A program made the position numbers and the translations under genes. Below, piece after piece: positions 1-7,700 of a DNA stretch of 39,046 nt. Each line of letters begins with the position of its first letter. Position 1 is the first letter of the stretch. A model generated the notes under the pieces. That model was not told the origin of the DNA, made no database searches, and was given only the letters and a program-made list of their open reading frames with translations. Source of the stretch: Branchiostoma floridae (taxonomy: Eukaryota; Chordata; Leptocardii; Amphioxiformes; Branchiostomatidae); the NCBI RefSeq assembly GCF_000003815.2, contig NC_049979.1, positions 1,471,384 to 1,510,429 on the forward strand, given 5' to 3'.

Positions 1-141
1 GTCACTGACCTGACCTGGGTGGAGTCGTCGACCTCGACATGAGCAAGGGTCACTGACCTGACCTGGGTGGGTCATTGACCTTGACATGAGAAAGGGTTCC
101 TGACCTGGCTGTTGGGTTGGGTCGTTGACCTGGAAGTGGGC
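1..141. repeat. Short tandem repeat rich in TGACCT
   Basis: About three ~48-bp units (GTCACTGACCTGACCTGGGT...GACATGAGNAAGG), the third diverged. TGACCT is the reverse of the nuclear-receptor half site AGGTCA, here in several copies. It continues left of the window. Confidence 0.7.
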
Positions 142-1205
142 AGGTGTCCATTTAAATTTGTCCGGATTTTGTATTTTTCTCAATTTTCTCAAAATGTATC
201 ACTTTTCCTTTGCATCTGTATACTTCTTTTATACTTTTTCCATCTCATCATTTTTGAAGTACAATGCTAAAGAAAAACAAAGCTTTTCAAGTGTTCATAC
301 AAGAATGCTTTGTTGTTAGGCCCCAAATAATAAATATCTAAGTTAGAGGTGCTTGATTCCAGCAGCCCTGTAGTGTTATAGCCTGGTATCCATCCCTATT
401 GTAGCTGCCGGGTTTCTTTTTGCGGGGGGTTCCACAAGAAGCCTGTATGCCCTTGTACATAGCACATAATCAACCATTTTAATTCAACCGGCAGTACAGC
501 ATAATCAGTGCATTTAAACATAATCAGCACATGAATTCAGTGTTAAAAAGAAGCCAGCCTGAAGAGTCTAACATAATGATGTAATACGTAGCTAATGCCT
601 GTCTGAATTCTGGATTTAGAGTTGACAATACTCCCCCATGCAGGCCTCCAATATGGACGGAAACCTGGCTAGTGTGTTTTAGTCTCTGTTAGTCAGAGCA
701 GGTTGGCTCTCCTGACCCAAAGATCTGTGTGTGTGAGCACGTCAGCAGAACTTTGAAGTCACATCTTATGGTTGCATATGCGTATGTTAGGATCATATCT
801 CACCTATAGTTCCCAAAAAGTTGTGTTAAAAAAGAGAGGTCATCCGATGCAACAATGATCAGGCGTCCATCAAATGCTGTGATGGATTCTGCTGTGACTG
901 CAAGGCAACAACTCCAGCACATTGTTGTAGAATTTGAGCTTTGTTCCAACACAAGAGTATAAACTCACCACAAATTTTCAGCCAGGCTGATTGGTCAGCG
1001 TCTGTACAAACATTAAGCAGTACAAGTGTTCTCACCAGGAATTTTTTCTAAGAGTAGGGGCATCTTAGTCCACCAAAAACCATATGCAGACAGAAGCATT
1101 ATTGTAGCGAATTTGGGGGCATCCCCCGCTCCAAAAAATTGTTAAATTCATGACTCACAAGCACAAATTCCAAAATCTACAGAAAAGTCCCCATTGCTAG
1201 TTGAA
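142..1205. other. Intron of ZC3H14, no clear gene
   Basis: AT-rich intron. It holds scraps of foldback families: AGCCTGGTATCCATCC near 380 and GTTCCAACACAAGAG near 942 resemble element ends elsewhere in the window. No coding exon recognised. Confidence 0.5.
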
Positions 1206-1524
1206 ACAAAGCATGGGCACCCAAATCACAGCATATGGGATCCAAAACACAGCATAGGGACCCAAAACACAGCATAGGGACCCAAAACATAGAATAGGGG
1301 ATCCAAAACACAGCGTATGGACCCCAAACACAGCATAGGGACCCCAAACATAGCATAGGGACCCCAAACACAGCATAGGGGATCCAAAACACAGCATAGG
1401 GACCCCAAACATAGCATAGGGGATCCAAAACACAGCATAGGGACCCAAAACACATCATAGGGACCCCAAACATAGCATAGGGGATCCAAATCACAGCATA
1501 GCGACCCAAAACACAGCATAAGGG
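1206..1524. repeat. Minisatellite, ~18-20-bp unit
   Basis: About 16 copies of GACCCAAAACACAGCATAGG and variants (GGATCCAAAACACAGCATAG). Because the period is close to a multiple of three, all three minus-strand frames stay open (PYAVFWIPYAMFGVP-type peptides); these are not genes. Confidence 0.95.
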
Positions 1525-1639
1525 CCCCCTATACTGAAAAGGCCTGGTGAGAACATTGCAGTATGTTCTGCTGACGTGCTGTCTGTGTGTGTGTGTTGTT
1601 TTGCTGACGTGCTGTCTGTGTGTGTGTGTGTTTTGCTAG

Positions 1640-1717
1640 GACTCCGCCCAAGACAGTCCCCGTCAGCCCCATCTTCACTGTCACCTTGGACGGAGAATCT
1701 TCCTCCCTACAGACGCT
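1640..1717 (+). CDS. ZC3H14: ZC3H14 exon (first in window)
   Basis: The acceptor TTTTGCTAG precedes a 78-nt exon reading PPKTVPVSPIFTVTLDGE and on to QTL. Its last two bases join A-GAT-GTG of the next exon in frame (QTL-DVPKK). The donor GCT|GTGAAT is weak, which is the main doubt. The peptide carries a VTLDG motif that recurs in the next exon, which supports it being real coding sequence. A (TG)n run forms the tract before the acceptor. Confidence 0.6.
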
Positions 1718-4700
1718 GTGAATACATTTTCTGTCTTCCACTCTCACTTTTGTTGTAGACTTTCACTTCAGTAGACGTTCACACCTGTTTAGATTGAGGC
1801 TGATGGGACATTGATACACATACTGTAAATGCAGAAAATTGTGCGGTGGTTTAATGTTCGGGGTTTTTGCGGTGACCACTTCCTTTGTCCCGCTACCGTG
1901 AAATTAAATCCCCGCAAACTTCAATACATTTACAGTATTGCTGAAAAGTGGCAAATGAAAGGGGACGTACCAAAAGCAGGAGGGGTGCTTACATGTATTT
2001 TAGAGCTGCAATTGGTGCATTGTCTCTTGTTGCTCAGCATTTCTCTTTAGATCAGCATTGTTCACGTTTTCTTTTCCCTTTTGGCAGTTTTGCCCCATTG
2101 GTTCCGAAAATTATATGAAAAGATGTAGCTGTAAATGAGTCTGGCCCTATTGAAAGGAGTCAGCAAGCAATCTCCAGGCAGATTTATCGGTGGCATAAGA
2201 TAGTATCAAAGCTGGCCAAGGAGTGTAGCCAACCACTGGAAGGGACACTCCTTGGCCGCCTACACTCCTTTGCCAGTCTTGATACTATCTTATGCCACCG
2301 GTAAATCTGCCTGGACATTATCAGCAAGGTGTCAATGTTCTGCTGCATCCATACTTTTCAGCACTTTCTGCTGTCTACTTCATGTTCTGTTTGTTGCAAG
2401 TTGTTCTGTTCTCTTTCCTTATATACTCTAAGCACTCCAGCCCCTTTGTTATACTCAATCTCTAGTATTCACCACATTGTTGCAGGGCTGTCTCCAGCAC
2501 CTGTCCCTCCATTCTGTCCCAAAAGTTCTATGTCATCTGTAAAAGTAACAACTCTATAAATTCTAATTAGTGAAAATATATCTTTATAAGCTTGAAATGA
2601 TGGCTTCACAACTGAAATCAAAAGCATGCTCTTTCAAACAATGGGTGAGACAGAAAGCTGGAGACAACCCTGCTTGGCTATCATTAATAAAATCATGCGT
2701 ATAACTGTACTATCAATGAAATCATTTGTGAAGGTACATCGATGGACATTAGACATCCAGGTAATAAGATATGCCAAAAAGCAGTTACTCAAGCAACTGG
2801 ATATGATTTTGGAAACGGTCAGACGTTTCAGATGGCCATCCGGCATCTTTCCTCAGTGTCACTGTGATATATGGTGGATACCATCTGAAACCTCTGACTG
2901 TTCCCAAAATCATATCCAGTTGCTTGAGTAACTGCTTTTTGGCATATATGTGAAGGTACTGTAAATGCATTTAAGTTCGCGTCGATTTAATTTTGCGGCT
3001 GCAGAAAAATGGGGTGTTCGCAGTGGTAATTAATGTAAGCGCAGCCGCCAACTTATCTACAGATACTTACGTTATGTAGATACACATTGNNNNNNNNNNN
3101 NNNNNNNNNNNNNNNNNNNNNNNNNNNNNNNNNNNNNNNNNNNNNNNNNNNNNNNNNNNNNNNNNNNNNNNNNNNNNNNNNNNNNNNNNNNNNNNNNNNN
3201 NNNNNNNNNNNNNNNNNNNNNNNNNNNNNNNNNNNNNNNNNNNNNNNNNNNNNNNNNNNNNNGTTGCACACTGTATTATGAATATTCGCGGTGGTTTTAA
3301 GTTCGTGGTTCCAGCGGCTACCGCGAATATAAAACCACTGCGAAAGTAGTTACAGTATTTCAGTATATTTCTTGCCCAATCAGAGATGTGCCTAAGAAGC
3401 GGCCGGCGAGCCCCAAGTTCATCGTGACCCTGGACGGGGTGGACCCTCCGCCCGGGCGCGGGAGCTCGGGGGACGAGGCCGACGACGAAGCCGGCGAGGG
3501 GAGCGGGCCGTCAGAACCGGAGGTGTTTGTTTGTTTGTTTGTTTGTTCGTTTGTTTTGAATAGCCGGTAAACAGCTACCAAAGCTCTGCTGTAAGATCTA
3601 GTCATGCCCTAGCAAGATATCATGTACAGCACTGCACTTTTATGGGGAGGGGAGCGGGCCGTCAGAACCTGAGGTGTTTGTTTGTTTGTTTGTTTGTTTG
3701 TTTGTTTGTAAACCACCTTTAGGTATGACACACCAGAAATAGTAATTTAAAAGTAAATAGACCAGAGATGCTGTTAAAGGGAGCGGACCATCAGTGCTAG
3801 AGGTGTTTGTTTGTTTGTTTTGAATAGCCTGTAAACAGCTACCCTACCTCTGCCCAGCTGTAAGCCCCAGTCATGAATTTGAACCCAGCATCTTTACATT
3901 CAAAGTAAACAACCCTAACCACTCACCACCTCCCACCTCAGGTTCCCGCCAAAAGGATGAAGGTGTCGCCCAGCCTGGCCCCTCCCAGGGTGCAGCGGAT
4001 CTTACCTGGTAGCCATGGCAACGTGCAGCAGGTCACCTTCACCTTGGATGACTCTGACGGTACGTGGGGTCAAGTTTGTTTTAGGCCTTTCAAACTTCAT
4101 ATTTGTGTGTTTTTTTACTTCAGAAATCATGCTGAAAGGCAAAAATAAATGTGAGGGAAGTCTGCACTTCTTTTATATCAAATATGAACTAGTTATGCGG
4201 AGATTCCGAGCGAGCTCGCCGTAGTAAGTCAGTGAGTGAACTAAAAGGCATTGAATAGGGGATGTAAAAAATTCAAAACCCCATATGATTTTGGAAATGG
4301 GCAGACGTTTCAGATAGTATCCACCATATTTCGTCAGTGACACTGCAGTGACACTGACAAAATGGACACTGACGGATGCTATCTGAAATGTCTGACCATT
4401 TCCAAAAACATATCTGTTGTACAGATAATGCAATGGAAACATATATCCACAGTGTTGTGATTTTTTTGCAGCAGAGACATTGCTGCAAAAATGAAAGCCT
4501 CCACAAACATTTTCAAATCCAGAGTATTCTCTGATCATCTGACATAAGAGTTTTCTTTTACACATTGTCAACCAGTTTTTCTCCCCTGCTGACATTTTGA
4601 CGCCTGTCAGACATCCTCCTCAGAGCTTCTAACTGGAGTTCTGCTTCTCACCGCTATTTGTAGCCGATGTAGATGGCACTATCCCAAACGTTCTCTTCGC

Positions 4701-7700
4701 GAAAGTGCCATCTACATCGGCTAAATATAGCGGCGAGAAGCAGAACTCCAGTTAGAAGCTCTGAGGAAGATGTTTGACAGACATGAAAATGTCTGCAGGT
4801 GAGAAAAACTGGTTGTGTAAAAGACAACAACTATGTCCTTAGTGATCTTCCAACCTGATGAAATTATTTTTGGATCTCTGACCATCTGATTTTCTGTCTG
4901 CCCCACAGAGGAGATGGACGTGTCGACCGGTGAGGCTGCCGCTGTTGAGAAGAAGCTGGAGCGCTGCCACTTCTGGCCGGCCTGCAAGAACGGGGACGAG
5001 TGTCCGGTCATGCACCCCAACACACCCTGCAGGTAACACAACCACGTACACAATTAGATAGTCTAGGCCACACCAATTTATAATTTGTTGCTTCTCAGAT
5101 TTTTCTAGAAAAATATTGGGCCGGTCGGTCGAAAAAAAAAATCGCAAAAAGTCGGGTGAACTTATATAACACAAAAAAACATGGTAAGTAGTCAAGTTTT
5201 CAGCTTTTCATGGCATGGTTTATCCAATGAATCTCTTCCTTTTTTGATCACTGTTCTGATCATGGACTACAAAGAAGCTCTCCGATTTGTTTATCAGCAG
5301 TATGTGCCCCTGGAATGGTTTTTTTTCAGGTCTGTAATAGCAAAATCTATATTATTATTGGGGGGGGGGGCAAATCGGATCAGGGAAATCCGAGAAGCAA
5401 GAAATTAAATTGGTGTGGCCTTATCATCAGATCTCGTTACTGCACCACTGGATCCATCGTCGGGCAGCAATGTCGGCCTCTCGTAGGTCACTGTCGGTGC
5501 AGGTTGGGCCGAGTTTGCAGCTCTGTAGGAGGTGTTGTAGGGTTTGGGGTACGGGTGGGTACTGGTACAGAAAATTCAGGTCCAGGTCCGGTTCAGGTCC
5601 AGAGGATTAGGTCCAGGTTTGGACCTGAACCTGGACCTAATTCAGTATGTGGTCCAATAAGAAAAAACGGTTTTGTACCGGTACCCAGCCCTAGTTTGGG
5701 GGTTTTCCCCGTACTTGAAGCCTTGCCCCATTTGAGTGAGTATCAAATTATCTGAGCATGTTGTCGGCAGTCCTGGCTGCCTTGGAATGGGCTCTTTTGA
5801 GAGTGATATTCTGATTTCCTTATTGCAAGTTCATGCTCGAAGGCTAATTGCAAACAAAGTAAAGCAGCGGTATACATGATTGTGTACATAACAGAAGGAA
5901 AATGAGATTTAAAGATAAATTTTAGAAAATAAAAGGGAAATAATGTCTATTGTAAATCTACCTCTAACTAAGCTATTTCATGGCTTTAACATCTTTTCTG
6001 CCTCCAGTTGTTCACAGTTCATATTTACACTTGTTGTTTTCCAGGAACTTCCCGAAGTGTAAGTATGGAGAGAAGTGTCTGTTCATCCACCCCAACTGTA
6101 AGTTTGATGCGAAGTGCTCGCGGAAGGACTGCCCCTTCACTCACGCCAGCAGGAGGCAGATCAGCCCAGCAAAGGCCTCACCATTCTACTCCAGTAAGCA
6201 CAGCTTCGTTCTCCACTTCTCTGTTGCTTCACATTTATATGAATAAGGCTATCCAGGGCTCGAAATACCACCTGCATATGCAGTTTAGCGCAGGTGAAAT
6301 TGGAATTGTGCAGGTGTTTGTCATGTCTACCTGCACCTAACCTGCACTGGTTCATGTACCGGGTTTTATACATGAATGTCATTTGATGTAGGTGTGTATG
6401 GATTGTTATCAGCTGCATTGATAAAGTATGAAAGAAAAAATAGCATGGTTCCTGAAAAATTTTAGATTGATTTGTAATTCTTAAATTCAGAGTGGTGCAG
6501 GTAAAATTTGTCTGGTGCAGGTAGTTTTCAATGTTACCTGCAGGTATGCAGAAAAAAGTATTTCGAGCCCTGCTATCATATATGTTCATCTCCCTTGCAT
6601 TGTACTTATTGTATTATTATTATGATGACGATGATGTATTATGATGATGATGTATTATTATTATAATGATTGTATTATTGTACTATGTATGTGCTGCCTT
6701 AATGTATATGCTGCACAACATCAGCATCTTGCTGCCTGATGCAGCATACTGTATTGTCTTGTTGCAATTTGAATAAAGTCTAAAGTTCATCCCACCTGAG
6801 GGTGCACAGGGCGGCACCCAACTGTGTTTCAAAAGCCCTTGGGCCACACATCTTTGTCCAATCACTACAATAGGGGGCTAGTCCACTAGTGTCTGTGTTC
6901 ATACTCTTTCCTAAATGCTGAGTGCTAAGGCAAATATATTTTGTGCAATTACTACAATAGTGGGCTACTACACTGGTAGTGGTGTGTGTGTTCAACTTCC
7001 ATACTCTTTCCCAAATTCTGAGTGCTAAGCTGACATAGCAGCATGTACCATTTTTAAAACTTTGGTATAACTCATCCGTTGATTAAACCAACGACTTGCC
7101 GAAAGCAAGGCAAAGACTCTAATTACTTGGCTACTCTACTTTTGCACCAGTTCAGGGTAATTAGTATCCAAAATGTAATTTTTCCTGAGTTGATGAAACG
7201 AGGCATGTTGTTGTCCCCTCCACAGGCCCAGCCCAGCGACATGCTTTGACCCTGGTTAAATAAAGAATAAACAAACAAACAAACAAGGCATGTTGTTGTT
7301 GTCCCCTCCCGCAGGCCCAGCCCAGCCGGCCTTCACGTTCCCCAGCCCCGTAACCCCCGCCCCCCCACCGCCCAGCAAGCAGAGCAAGCCGGTCTGTCGC
7401 TTCTACCCCAACTGTACCCGGACGGACTGCACCTTCCTGCACCCCAAGGTAAGACTGACAGAACTTTCCTGAGACTTTTTATGGACCCACAACAGCTGTC
7501 TTACAGATATCTTAAGACCCTGTCACACACTCTCCTCTCCATGACTTTGCTCCTGACCACTCCCCAGCAAGGTTGGAGCTGAGTTGGGAGTAGCCTGGAA
7601 TCCATCCTATTCTAGCAACAGTTATTTTTTTACTCTGATTGTCTGATTGCATCAAAGCAGAATAGATCTTTCCTGACCTTTGATTTTTCAATATTCATAG

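Noticed and set aside
1177-1519. Three overlapping minus-strand open frames of 83-110 codons
   Set aside because: All lie on the 18-20-bp minisatellite; the peptide repeats with the DNA repeat and all three frames are open.
1206-1524. CRISPR-like array
   Set aside because: No unique spacers between repeats and an animal genome; a minisatellite.
4173-4595. 140-codon minus-strand frame
   Set aside because: Runs through a foldback element and intron; no recognisable domain.
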